From the NCBI GenBank assembly GCA_006384855.1, contig VCJN01000558.1, positions 1 to 64,000 of the forward strand: a DNA stretch of 64,000 nt. Direction: 5' to 3'. The notes under the pieces were generated by a model, which was not told the DNA's origin, did no database searches, and was given only the letters and a program-made list of their open reading frames with translations. This DNA comes from Tetraselmis striata (Eukaryota > Chlorophyta > Chlorodendrophyceae > Chlorodendrales > Chlorodendraceae). Both the position numbers and the translations under genes were made by a program. Position 1 is the stretch's first letter; each line of letters starts with the position of its first letter. Below, one piece after another: positions 34,290-43,913 of the stretch.

Positions 34290-35868
34290 TAGCTGATTTT
34301 AATTGGCGATCTAACTCGGCACGTTCAGCCGGGGACAACCGATTGAGACGTTGTTTCTTCATAGTACCAGTCAGATCAATCTTATGGTCCCATGGTCGAT
34401 GCTGCGGAGCACTATCAACCGGTCGCAACACATCCGGAAATTCCTCATAAAGAATTTTACGAACTGCCTCCTTATGCTCAGATAGCAGTGCATCATCCAA
34501 ATGCAGATTAGGGTAATCCTTAATCAGAATTATTTGGACAGAATAGAACTCAGCCACACGGGGCTTTGCTTTCCCGCCCCTCGCCGTTTTCCGCATTAAT
34601 TTCTTTAATTTCTGATCGGAAATCGAACTACATTCAGGGCGGCGTTCTATTATTTCAACGCGGATTTCTGTACCATCAATTAGGGTTAAAATACGATTTC
34701 CCCCATATTGTACAGATACTTGGGCTTCATCAAGCCAAGTCAATCCTAACACAACATCAGCCACTTTGAGATCTCGAAGAACATAAAATACTCGGTTCTC
34801 AAAAGAGTGTCCTGCTATATCAAAAGTAATGGTAACGATCTGTGTACAACTCACACGTTGACCATTAGCAAGACGAACAGGAATTTTCTTCGGTAGTTTC
34901 TCAATTTGAATATTATTTTTACGGACAAAGTCCTCCGAAATAAAATTCAGTGATGCTGCATTATCTACCAATGCATCTACATGAGCACCAGTATTTAAGC
35001 TAATTTCAACCTTTAATAATGGCCTGGGATCGCCCCATTTACTTAATGAAGCCATAATAGCTGGTTGTGATACATTATCAACATTATCAGCTGACACATT
35101 AACGATTTCAGGGTTAACATTTTCTGACTCTACGTTAAAATCCTGAGTGTCCATAGACACCTCCTCATCAACATTAGGTGAGCAGGATTCAGCCATAATA
35201 TCATCAGGCATACTACACTCGTTGTCCACCAGCCATATACGAATGGGCCACGGTGCTGGGCGAACATATGTATGGACAGTAGCATTATCTGGTGATAAAC
35301 AGGTAAACATAGGCGTTCTAGCCGGGAATTCTAGGACTAGTTTCCAATGCTTTGTCATAGCATCAAATTTATCCCAAGCTGGTAGTATAAAAACACCTAG
35401 AGTATCATTACGATTAGCTTTACGACACTGTTCAAAGTGTGCAGCTATTTGTTCTACTCTGTTCCATGGTGGATGAATATATACTCGTTCACCAGCTAAG
35501 TCCCGTTCTAAAATTGATTCATTGACTCAACAAAAGGGCAGATCTTTATGGGTATTCAATCCCTCATAATCTGCACATCCCTCAAGAGTAAATTGAAATT
35601 TATCATAGAGGGGGTCAAAGATACGATCTACAAGCCTCCAAGTAACACCAGTATGTGTACTAGAATTCTGGACATACTTACGACGGATAGCTTTTACTCG
35701 ACGACGACCCGACAATTTCCGAGTTGCTGTAACGAGCAGTATGCTTTTCGTATCTATGTGAGATGCTTTATTACCAGTAAACGTATCAGTAGGTGCATCT
35801 AAGGAGGCATGAGCAGAATCTGACGGTACATCATCAGATTCAGGAACAGAGGGAAATACATCATCCAC
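34236..35868 (-). pseudogene. Gypsy methyltransferase-like domain and protease
   Basis: The frame from 35,868 reads FQFTLEGCADYEGLN, then a TGA at ~35,527. In the same frame come ERVYIHPPWNRVEQIAAHFEQC and LGVFILPAWDKF, then PARTPMFTCLSPDN. The (N/H)PPW...LPxW layout resembles the Dam-like N6-adenine methyltransferase fold seen in some green-algal gypsy elements. Asn of NPPW is His here, so activity is doubtful. The aspartic protease follows near 34,960: DALVDNAASLNFISEDF, with DNAAS in place of the usual DSGAS, and ADVVLGLTWLDEAQV downstream. The linker [19 protein letters not shown] leads to RT. Confidence 0.7.
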
Positions 35869-35949
35869 ATCATCTGATACAGGACATGCATGCTCATCAT
35901 TTAAGTCCCCAGCTACTAGTCTGTCACTACCAGCAGCTGCAGGGCACCC

Positions 35950-36515
35950 CTATTTATCTGGACAGTCCTTAAATTTATGACCCTCCTTACCGCATTTAAA
36001 ACAAGTGCGGTTATTGAAGTGCTCACTGACCTTAGCTTTGCCGAGTTTCTTGGCCATGTTGTCGTACTCCTGCTTGCGTTTCAGCGCCTCGCCGGCCAAT
36101 GGCTTGCCGTCCTTATCAGTCGGTTTGCCTCTCTTGGGTAGGGTCTTCACGATCGATTGCTCCTCGGCGCGACGCTTCCTGCCGCCCTTAGGCTTACGCT
36201 TCTTGCGACTCCCTTCGCCAGAGCAGCCATCGTCTGCTCCGGTCCTCGAGTCGCCGTAGTCAGGAGTCCGACCGTTTCTTGGCTTGACCTTTTCGCCGAG
36301 AGACCGATTACCGCCGATGAGACCATTACAGTGGTCTACCAGTACATCGATCGATATGTCGATAGACTTGCGCGCTTCTCTTCAGTTAGAAAACGATGTG
36401 CCGACTTCCTTAACTCGGGATGACTGAGTCCTTCAGTGAACTTAATACCTTTAAGCTCATTAGACAGTACCTGACGAGATCTTGATAAAATATCGTCGAA
36501 CTCCTGTGCATACTA
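35950..36515 (-). pseudogene. Gypsy gag C-terminus with zinc knuckle
   Basis: The frame opens at the truncation point with FDDILSRSRQVLSNELKG and runs through a Lys/Arg-rich region to the nucleocapsid knuckle CFKCGKEGHKFKDC (CX2CX4HX4C, ~35,955-35,996), ending TAA. The N-terminal part of gag is absent. Confidence 0.8.
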
Positions 36516-37899
36516 AGCGGCGCTTCGCGCCGGGGATTTGTGGAGGTGTCCCTACCTCTTGGGTTGAGCGTGGTGTGGGATGCGGGCCGCTTTTAGCCGG
36601 CTTGTAGTGTTGATCTTGTAATACTGTTGTTTCCGGGTAATAATGCTTTTAGCGTTAGATTTGTCAGTAATTTATTTTTCAAAAGAGACGTATTATTTTG
36701 TAAAACAGATTAAATCTGCAAGCCGCGTAAAAGCGGGCCGCTGACTACTGGTGTGCATTACAAAAAGGCCGGTACCCAACCCACCGCTAAAAGTTGTATT
36801 ACCCAAAAAAAAAAAAAAAAAAAGCAGCACTACAAGATCAGCAATACAGTACAAGCCGCCTACAGGCGGCCCGCACCCCGCACGAGGCCGCGCAGGTCGG
36901 GCCGGTCGTCAGGTCTACGGGGCGGGCACGGCGCGAATCGCCATGCCCGCCGCCTGTACCGGCACCGGACGCCGGACGCCGTCGTTCGACCGTCGCCCGT
37001 CCGTCGACGGACGCCGGGCCCCGGGTCGGCGGACTGCCCCCGCACCGCGGCGACCCCTTTTTACAGCATCGTGTTACAGCATATCCTCGGACCACCGTAT
37101 ATACAGTGAATTTTTTGGTTACAGGGAGAGCGTCCAGAGAATGCACGCAAAGTACTGGGGGAGGAAAAAGCCTACATTTAAGCAGAACGCCGCGGGGCCC
37201 GGCGATGCGGCAGGTAATATATAGTCGCTAGTCGTATATAGTCGCTATATAGTCGCTAGTCGCTGTATACATAAAGAGGGCGAGTAGTCTCGCTTGCTGA
37301 TTCAGCAGTAAAAACGCGCTGCGGTACCGCGTTATTTTGGCGTATCAGACGAATATATGACGTGCCTGGGCTAGAATACACGCGCATCCATTCAGAACCT
37401 TACCGTCCTCGTACCTGTACCGTGAAATCAAGCGACCGAAGACCGAACGTATGACGGTTCATACACGAAGCGCGTATGACGGAGGACGGACGGAGGACAT
37501 TCGTGATTTTTGCAGTATGTTTCCGGTGTAATTCACGATAGTTTCGTCTTAGTCCCAGGATTTTAACGGACTGTAGTAGGAGTGCCTAGAAATCAAACGA
37601 GCAAAGATCGAACGTATGACGGTTCATTCACGAAGACGCAGCACACAAGGACGAAGGACGGACCGAGGACGGAGGACGCCTAAAAATCCGTGATAAAACC
37701 GTATTTTAACCGGTAATAATTCTCTTGTATTCCAGGCGATTTCGGACGCGGCTCTCCTTTTCCTCCGCTCAACCCAAGAGGTAGGGGAATTCAGAAAAAG
37801 TCGCGGGCGCTCCGTCACGGCCTGCGATGACCTGTAGTAACGAAGTAAACTTGATGCACGCCTCTCGTTGAAGATAAGGTATTTGTGGCGATTTACGTA
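36516..37899. other. Junction region with small repeats
   Basis: No gene supported. It holds a short inverted pair (CCCTACCTCTTGGGTTGAG at ~36,550-36,568, its complement at ~37,768-37,786), an A18 tract near 36,806, and a duplicated ~115-135 bp block. ORFs at 36,751-37,231 are chance frames. Confidence 0.5.
37424..37725 (+). repeat. Two-copy tandem block
   Basis: 37,424-37,535 and ~37,590-37,725 share GAACGTATGACGGTTCAT, ACACGAAG, GGACGGA, CGTGAT and AACCGGTAATAATTC-type text in the same order, with indels. No coding sense. Confidence 0.7.
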
Positions 37900-38002
37900 T
37901 GGCTGTAACAAACGCGGCAGCAGTAGCGGGGCGGTCTGTATCAGGTTTGTTTTCATACGACTGCCACCAACGCCGTAGTCGCCCCTGCACCTGCTGTACG
38001 AT

Positions 38003-38285
38003 ATACATAAGTACATCAGGGCTTTCACAAAAGCGCACTACAACAGAACTAACAGCAACTATGAAAGGTTGCCAGCAGAAGAGAGACATAAGCCCAAAAC
38101 CAAGGGCGAGCAGGAGGACAGGAAGCCAAGAACCAAGAAGGAGCCAAGGGAACCACGAAGTCACTTAGCTGCCAGGAACTTAAGGAACCCCCGCCCCAGG
38201 GTAGGCCATCAGCTGCGGCGAGGACGCTTGCAGCCAATGACCCGGGTCATAGCAACACATGCCGACGAGCGACGCGACGCAGGCG
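38003..38285 (-). repeat. 3' end of the LINE-like retroposon, reference copy
   Basis: Pairs with 9,662-10,010 in the same orientation. It covers the terminus of the 38,209-38,898 ORF and its 3' UTR down to AAAGCCCTGATGTA. Confidence 0.75.
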
Positions 38286-38898
38286 CAGGAGCACCATCAC
38301 GTGCCGCACGCGCGGCCGCGACCCCGCCAAGAACGTTGTCCGCATGTGCCATGTTGATGAGCAAGGAGAAACGGCGGCGCCACGCAGACAAGAGCTGGCC
38401 GATTTTTTGGCCAGTGTGTGCTTGGCTAGCTTTCGCGGGCTCCACCAAGAAAGCCTCGGCGTGCGGGGCCAGCGAGCCAAACTCGGAAACGGCGAAGGGG
38501 ACAAAGCGAAGCATACCGGCAGCATTTCGGACACCCTCGTCATACTTCTGAATTTTGCGGCGCTCTGCAGCCCGCAAAGCAGGCGTTGGATCCGAGGTTG
38601 ACACGCCGAGGATAGGGGCAATGGTGGTATCGACAGCAACCGTGTTTCCGCGGATGCCGCCACACCCAAAAAGCCCAACATCGGCAGGCCGCCCGTCGCT
38701 GCCCTTCGGGAGAGAAACAAGCACCGACGGGTCCGTGAGGATCTGGACACCCACGCCCAGCGCGGACTTCACGTCGTGGCAAATGTCGGAAAGGCCATGT
38801 GCCGCCCACTCGTGTGCGGCGTGATTGGAGTCGCCCCCAGAGCAACGTGCCACGTGATCAGCGTATGCGACCGCCCAAGTACGATATACATAAGTCAT
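38209..38898 (-). CDS. Retroposon ORF with nuclease-like C-terminal domain (fragment)
   Basis: 229 codons. The central pattern is CSGGDSNHAAHEWAAHGLSD, then GRPADVGLFGCGG...TVAVDTTIAPIL, then ALRAAERRKIQKYDEGV and LRFVPFAVSEFGSLAPHAEAF. This matches the C-terminus of many eukaryotic retroposon RT proteins, a putative restriction-like nuclease fold with Asp in RPADV and in the VD strand. The RT domain expected upstream is absent, replaced by another ORF. The initiating ATG overlaps that ORF's stop as ATGA. Either the start is natural and the element is unusual, or two pieces were fused. The same 3' end recurs at 9.66-10.0 kb, which supports a mobile origin. Confidence 0.6.
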   Translation of the reverse strand: MTYVYRTWAVAYADHVARCSGGDSNHAAHEWAAHGLSDICHDVKSALGVGVQILTDPSVLVSLPKGSDGRPADVGLFGCGGIRGNTVAVDTTIAPILGVSTSDPTPALRAAERRKIQKYDEGVRNAAGMLRFVPFAVSEFGSLAPHAEAFLVEPAKASQAHTGQKIGQLLSAWRRRFSLLINMAHADNVLGGVAAARAARDGAPAPASRRSSACVAMTRVIGCKRPRRS

Positions 38899-39860
38899 GC
38901 AGGTGAATCAGACTTTAACTCGACTTGGCCCAGCATTTCGGGCATACTATGAAGCCAGATGTCGAGAGTATTGATGTCGTCGTTGTCGACTTTTGGCTGC
39001 TGCTGTGCAGACTTACGCTGCGACTCGGATAACGTGGCCTCGGGTTTTTCGTACCACGGTACATGTCGCGATACCTCCAGACGGTCGAACTCAGTCGATA
39101 TGTCGACAGCCATATAGTCGTTCACGACCTCCCACAAAGGTGACTCGTCGAAGCCAAAACGAAACGGTACAGTAACAGGTACGCCAGGATAGCTCTTGTT
39201 GGTCCATATACCTGAAGTCGACACGGCCTTATACACGTTCGACCATTTATCGACGACTGCCGAGTGTATAACTTGCGCTGCGACATAGGGAACGGCACGA
39301 CACCATTTACCCCGCAGGTGCGAAGCTATCTCGGTCGTATAGGACGGGCGATCATTGCCAGGCTCGATGGTGACTCGATCAGGAAAACGCGGACCGTTGT
39401 CAGCAGGTGGGTCGGCCGCTACTTGCGGGCCAACAAATTGTACCAGATTTTCAATAACTAGCCGCTCAGCACGGTAAGGCCAACGAGTGTCATTCTTCAG
39501 CTCATAAAGATTCACTCGAGCCTCGTACAGAAAGCAGTCCGTTCCCTCGATAGTCACACAGTCGAACAGCTTCAGGTCAGCCGGATTCATCGTGATCCCG
39601 GTTTCAGTTTGCAGCATACGTACAGCGAGTTCGCGAAGTGACAGGTCGATAAGTGTCGAGGTCCCACAGGGCAGAAAAGCGGTATTATTATGATTCGGTT
39701 CAATAGTCATCATAATGTCACGCTCAGTGCCAGCTCCAGTGCCTGAAGTAACAATCACAGATGTTGTGACACCGCAGTCGAAAGGTAGCTTGGAATCTGC
39801 GTCCCGCTCTCGAGCCGCCAGTTGTGCGCGCGAAAACCTGCGCCTCATAACGTCACTCAT
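38895..39860 (-). CDS. Unidentified 321-residue ORF upstream of the retroposon ORF
   Basis: A long uninterrupted frame beginning MSDVMRRRFSRAQLAARER. It contains TSGTGAGTERDIMMTIEP, STLIDLSLRELAVRMLQ, PPADNGPRFPDRVTIEPGND and DESPLWEVVNDYMAVDIS, then a Gln/Lys/Asp-rich tail. No zinc knuckle, signal peptide or membrane segment is visible, and I do not recognise a family. Its TGA (38,895-38,897) overlaps the next ATG, which suggests coupled translation of two ORFs from one transcript. The LTR fragment at 39,932 lies 70 bp upstream. It may be the gag-like first ORF of a composite element; this is inference. Confidence 0.55.
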   Translation of the reverse strand: MSDVMRRRFSRAQLAARERDADSKLPFDCGVTTSVIVTSGTGAGTERDIMMTIEPNHNNTAFLPCGTSTLIDLSLRELAVRMLQTETGITMNPADLKLFDCVTIEGTDCFLYEARVNLYELKNDTRWPYRAERLVIENLVQFVGPQVAADPPADNGPRFPDRVTIEPGNDRPSYTTEIASHLRGKWCRAVPYVAAQVIHSAVVDKWSNVYKAVSTSGIWTNKSYPGVPVTVPFRFGFDESPLWEVVNDYMAVDISTEFDRLEVSRHVPWYEKPEATLSESQRKSAQQQPKVDNDDINTLDIWLHSMPEMLGQVELKSDSPA

Positions 39861-39931
39861 TATACAACAAACGAGGAGTACTTGCAGTGGAAGCCTTTAA
39901 GAATCTGGAGCTAACACTCGCTCCGAAACCA

Positions 39932-40033
39932 GTGCGATAGTCTCAACAGGATAGAGACTCAAAGACAAACAAAGGTGGTGTGCAGTGGTGGTGCAAAGGC
40001 GAGAGGCTACAGTGTTATGAGAATACAAACACT
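39932..40033 (-). repeat. Terminal fragment of the gypsy LTR
   Basis: About 100 bp nearly identical to 30,925-31,023 (CAGGATAGAGACTCAAAGAC, GGTGGTGTGCAGTGGTGGTG), same orientation. The rest of the LTR is missing. The sequence switches at 40,034 to the start of unit A. Confidence 0.8.
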
Positions 40034-40615
40034 GTGGGATTCAGATGTGACGCAAGTGTGCCCTACTGGTGACGAACAACGACATACGGGGACGATACGG
40101 GACGGACGAGGGACGTGGATTTCATACCGAGTAGCGACGACTATCGCGCGCGACCTGTAAAGTACTATATGAATTTCTCGTTTCGATCATTTCATCAAAT
40201 TGATATGCCCACGCGGGCTCGCCTGTCGCGCGCCGACGCGGAGCACCCGGGCTAAGTACAGGCGGCTGCACGTACTCGCTGCACATCGCTGCACATCGCT
40301 GACCCCGCGGTGTGCGGCGATGTGCGGCACGACGGGCGGAGGTGTGGGCGGATGTAGGTGGTACGGTAGGTGGTAGGCGGTAGGTGGTGTTCGTAGGTGC
40401 GCGTTTTAATGCAGCCGCCCTAACTGCTGATGATTGTGTAACGCCCCAGCACGCGCATGAAGTACGGGGTCGCCTGGCGGTCACCGCCGCTCACCGCTGA
40501 ACCAAGCGCGGACAGCCGCGCACTCGCATTTGTGCTCCCTGCCGGTGGTGGGCTACATCCACCCCAACTCTCAACACCCCCCCCCCCCCCCCCCCGCGCG
40601 CGCGCGGCAGCAGGC

Positions 40616-41193
40616 ATGCCGGGAGAGGGATGGATATCGAGTGTGTCGAAGAATGGCGTGTACACATGCAAGCACTGCCACGGCATCGTGACGGGCAGCA
40701 GTGAAAGGACGGCGCGAGAGCGGCACTTCCGGAAATACCCGAACTGTAGCCACTCGTTGAAGCGTGCGGCTAAGTTGCACCGCAAGGCCGCCTTATTACA
40801 AGCAGCAGCAGCAGGGCGGCGGCAGCAGCAGCAACAACAGCGGCAGGGGCGGCAGCAGGAGTAGCTGCAGCCGTCGGAAACGGCCCGCCGGCGCCGGTCT
40901 CGGAGGACGAAGTGATGGGTGTGGGGGAGGACCCCGTTGGCGAAGACAGTATGGACATCGACGCGCCTGCGTGGCCGCCGGCGGACGTGGAAGCTGCCGA
41001 TGAGGGCGTGATACGGAAAGGCGATCCCGGTGACTTCTACATGAAGGTCATCGCCAAGAAGTTCCGGGGAGTATGGCACTACGGCGTGATAACCGGCGTC
41101 GTTACCGAGTGGGTGTTGGAGGACTACGGCGGGGCGACCCAGTGGCGCGCTGTTTTCGAGGACGGTGACATAGTGGACCTTCTTCGTTCAGAG
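40616..41193 (+). pseudogene. Zinc-finger plus Tudor-like protein, first exon (copy A)
   Basis: ATG 40,616 opens SVSKNGVYTCKHCHGIVTGS...RHFRKYPNCSH, a C2HC/BED-like finger, then a Gln/Ala repeat. The frame slips inside this GCA/CAG-rich tract; copy A' keeps one frame there. After the slip comes SEDEVMGVGEDPVGEDSMDID and VIAKKFRGVWHYGVITG...WRAVFEDGDIVDLLRSE (41,040-41,190), shaped like a Tudor/chromo-barrel strand set ending in the acidic EDGD loop. A GTGAGT donor follows at 41,194. Zinc finger plus chromatin-reader fold suggests a DNA- or chromatin-targeting protein of a mobile element. No family recognised. Confidence 0.45.
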
Positions 41194-41289
41194 GTGAGTG
41201 GGCCCGGCCTGCGTGCTGGTGGCATCACTCAATTGCGGTTGTATGGAATCACACGCACCCGCCCGGTCGGCGTGGCGGGTTGTGGAGGC

Positions 41290-42097
41290 TATGGCGGCTG
41301 CCCAGGAGCACCCCCCTGTGGATGCGGACGGGGAGGCTCGCTTGGTAACCGCCCATGAAGGCGATGACTTGTCCAGTGAATCACGCACCTTGCCCGGCGT
41401 GCGTTCAACACAACCCGGCTGGCGGAGGCCAAGCAGAACACTGGCTGCCATGGCGTGTGCCATGTGCATGTGGTCCTGGGCTATGTCAGCATGGTCAACC
41501 TCTTCCCCCTCGCGCCGTTCCACCTGTTTTTTTTGGCTTGGAAAGGGACTTCTGGAGGAAATTTGTCACCGTGCAGGGCCACATTGGATTCCGAGCTATG
41601 AAGCAGGAAGACCGGCGCCAGGCTTTAGTCCCGATACCCAGCAACTTTGGACGCGGGTTGCGCCCTTCGTTTGCGGTGTCCAAGAAGTCGAAAGGTAACC
41701 CCCCCCCCCCCCCCCCCCCCCCCCCGGGCGTGGGCGTGGGCGTGGGCGTGACGGCATTCCCCTCCATGACTGCAGGGTAAGGCAAGGTGACGGTGCAGTC
41801 CGGCTGGGTCATGGAGGACTGCTTGCACCACATGGAAACGTTTTCCATTCTTAACGCCGGTCCGCTGCTCGAGGAGGCCCGGGTGAAGGCGATCATGACC
41901 GAGAAGGAGCTCGCGTCCCCAACGGTGGTGCGTTCGGTGTCGCGACTGGCGGTGCTTGGGCACATGTACAAGCGCCTGCAAGGAGCTGCGTGATTCGTCA
42001 CGCGGTGGGGGTTGCAGAATGTGGTGACGGAGGAGGACGGCCCCGAGCGCAAGGCGCAGGTGGACGCGCTCACCAGGGAGGGGAGGACTCGATACCC
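41290..42097 (+). pseudogene. Second part of the unit A gene
   Basis: Frames read AFNTTRLAEAKQNTGCHG, YVSMVNLFPLAPFHLFF, then after a missing T in an eight-T run RDFWRKFVTVQGHIGFRAMK and ALVPIPSNFGRGLRPSFAV. An intron with a 24-C run and (GGGCGT)n follows (41,697-41,776). The next exon gives VTVQSGWVMEDCLHHMETF, LLEEARVKAIMTEKEL and VSRLAVLGHMYKRLQGA, with a TGA at ~41,991 where copy A' has Trp. The copy is damaged. The protein is unrecognised but clearly conserved between copies. Confidence 0.5.
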
Positions 42098-42180
42098 AGC
42101 GCGGCGCCAAGGCGCGGCGGCCGGGGCAGCGCGGCGCCAAGGCGCGGCGGCCGGGGCAGCGCGGCGCCAAGGCGAGTGGG
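42098..42180 (+). repeat. 30-bp GC minisatellite, short allele
   Basis: Two to three copies of GCGCGGCGCCAAGGCGCGGC...GGCCGGGGCA. The second copy of unit A has about ten. Confidence 0.9.
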
Positions 42181-42257
42181 ATGGGCGGGGCACACTGTGA
42201 GATTCAGATGTGACATACAGGTGACGAAGCACTACTACTAGCGACTATTATTTATCC

Positions 42258-43490
42258 GTGAAGGCTGCTGCTGGTGGCGGCACGTCCATCCAGTTACGTG
42301 CGAGTACATCCGGCGTTATTGCCGGCGGGCGATAAATCCTTTTTGTCATCATTCTGGTAGTCGTACCAGCCCGGTGAAGCGTACATGGCACTGACGTACA
42401 AGGTACAAGGTTGTCCGTGTAGTACCGGGTAGTACGCGATATATTTATTACGCCGGTACCGGGTATCTAGTACGAACCCTAGTCGTCCTGTGGATAACTA
42501 CGACTATTAGTACATGGGAGCGCAAATCGCAGCCGTACGTATTTGGTAACACTGGGGAATTTGTGTACATTATAGCTAGTACTGCTGAACGGGCCTGCCA
42601 GCCGTCCGATCAAAGGTCATCAGATGGGCGGTTTGGCTGCCATGTTTTGCCAAAGAGTGCTCACGTTACATAAATATTTGCGAGGGGGAGGGCGGGGGCA
42701 GGCAGCGGTTTGCCGAAGAATGATTGAATTACAATATTCGCGACAGCTGCCATCGGGGAATGTGGCCCGGGGGGGGGGGGGGGGGGGTGCGGGGGCGGGG
42801 GGACCACGCCCGCCCCGCCCCCCCCCCGCCCCCCCTCGCCGCCAGCCGCTCCCGCCTGGGGGGGGGGGGGGGGGGGGGGGTAAAGGGGGCGGGGGCTACT
42901 GCTTGTTCTTGTTCTTGCGTGCCCGGGGGACCCTCCGCTTCGACGATCTCGCTGCCTCCGCCTCCGCCTCCGCCTGCGCCTCCGACTCCGCCTCCGACTC
43001 CGCGACCGTCAGTTTCTTACCTCGGCGTTTCTTCACTGGCCTCTTCCGCTTCTTGTCATCCGTCAGTGTCTTCACCACCCCGGGAGGCTGTGCCGTCGAC
43101 GACGCCGCCATGAGCTTCCTTACCTTCGCGTCGGGACGCCCCCTGTGCCCAGACACCCACAACAAGCCACAATCGTTTCGCCTTTAAGCGGCTGAGGATG
43201 CGGCCTCCTCGGCCACCACGAGTTGCGCCGCTGGCACTGTGGAAGCCTTGGCGTTGAGGTGGGCCTTACGGCGCTCCCGGACGAACCTGCGCGCGGCACA
43301 AGTTAGCCACGAGTGGGTGCGTGCTAATGCGGAGGATGGAGTGTTTTGTTGCGCGCCCACCTTGTCACGCGTTTCCTCATGTCTTTCTCGTCCTCCTCGA
43401 TGCCGGCGGCGCGGACACGCGAGACAACAAGGCTCGCCGCCCACTTTTGCCCGGGGGGGCGAGGTCGGCCATGGCGCTGTGAGCGGTGAA
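42258..43490. repeat. Left arm of the large inverted repeat, outer part
   Basis: Reverse complement of ~61,930-63,199. Shared marks: GGTGGCGGCACGTCCATCCA, ACACTGGGGAATTTTGTGTACA-type text (one indel), AATATTCGCGACAGCTGCCA, and the tail-gene coding sequence. It differs in homopolymer and hexamer lengths. Confidence 0.88.
42896..43480 (-). pseudogene. Basic/acidic-tail protein, left-arm copy
   Basis: Same gene as at 61,960-62,554: FVRERRKAHLNAKASTV, AAQLVVAEEAASSAA, then TAA (43,184-43,186) where the right copy has TAC. The frame reopens as RRNDCGLLWVSGHRGRPDAK, ending in SEAESEAQAEAEAEAARSSK and a Lys/Arg-rich terminus. The repeat is two Ala-Glu steps shorter than in the right copy. The premature stop makes this the defective copy. 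Confidence 0.6.
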
Positions 43491-43514
43491 GGGGGGGGGG
43501 GGGGGGGGGGGGGG
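43491..43514 (+). repeat. Poly-G tract matching the copia insertion site in the other arm
   Basis: About 24 G. The mirror position in the right arm is the poly-C at 52,942-52,958 | 61,917-61,938, between which two copia copies sit. Confidence 0.85.
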
Positions 43515-43739
43515 CGAGGTGGAGAAACTAACACCCAGTCGACGACCGCCTTCCGCAGCAGTCAACGACACATCTGAGGCGAGGAGCAGCGCGCCACTAC
43601 TATTTATATGCACGTATTGTCAAGAGCTAGTTGGTGCGGCATTGTGTCGGTGTAATTTCGCAATGTTTATTGTTGAAGTAGCACGGCGTAATGGATACGG
43701 CGAGTGAATCCGGGATAATGTGTGCGACGAATGTGCGCG

Positions 43740-43797
43740 CGCAGCGTTGTGCGGCGGTGTGCGGCGGTGTGCGGCGGTGTGCGGCGGTGTGCACCGA
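43740..43797 (+). repeat. TGCGGCGG short tandem repeat
   Basis: Five units of GTGTGCGGCG in a row near an arm ATATTATATCGG motif. Mirrored at 52,672-52,705. Confidence 0.8.
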
Positions 43798-43913
43798 TGT
43801 TAATATAGTGTGAATATTATATCGGCCGTAGACGATCAGGTCTGGCAGCACCGCCTGTGCTTGTAAATAAGCGACAATGGGTCTAGTCTCCCGCTAGTCT
43901 GTGCACCGCAAGT

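Larger units (their letters stand above)
30925..36515 (-). mobile_element. 5'-truncated Ty3/gypsy retrotransposon
   Basis: Order on the minus strand: end of gag with zinc knuckle, methyltransferase-like domain, protease, RT, RNase H, integrase, C-terminal module, polypurine tract, 3' LTR. Protease before RT and RNase H before integrase is the Ty3/gypsy order. The 5' LTR and most of gag are missing beyond ~36.5 kb. The coding frame is broken by TGA at ~35,527, TAG at 33,732-33,734, and 1-nt slips at ~34,235, ~33,050 and ~32,676. Confidence 0.85.
40034..42230 (+). repeat. Unit A, first copy of a large direct repeat
   Basis: Collinear with 46,829-48,540. Relative to that copy it has an extra ~370 bp (about 40,815-41,185), holding the Tudor-like segment. 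It has only 2-3 copies of the 30-bp minisatellite and lacks the ~600 bp that follow the minisatellite there, resuming at GAGTGGGATGGGCGGGGCA. It opens and closes with the same motif, GAGATTCAGATGTGAC followed by GGTGACGAA (40,036 and 42,199), as if a further unit began at its end. Confidence 0.85.

Noticed and set aside
36751-37231. Three overlapping Arg/Pro-rich ORFs after an A18 tract
   Set aside because: Overlapping in all frames with extreme GC content; no family features.
42624-43187. 187-codon plus-strand ORF (and the 198-codon frame at 62,237-62,833)
   Set aside because: Runs through poly-G tracts and is antisense to the charged-tail gene; Gly and Pro runs are artefacts of the homopolymers.
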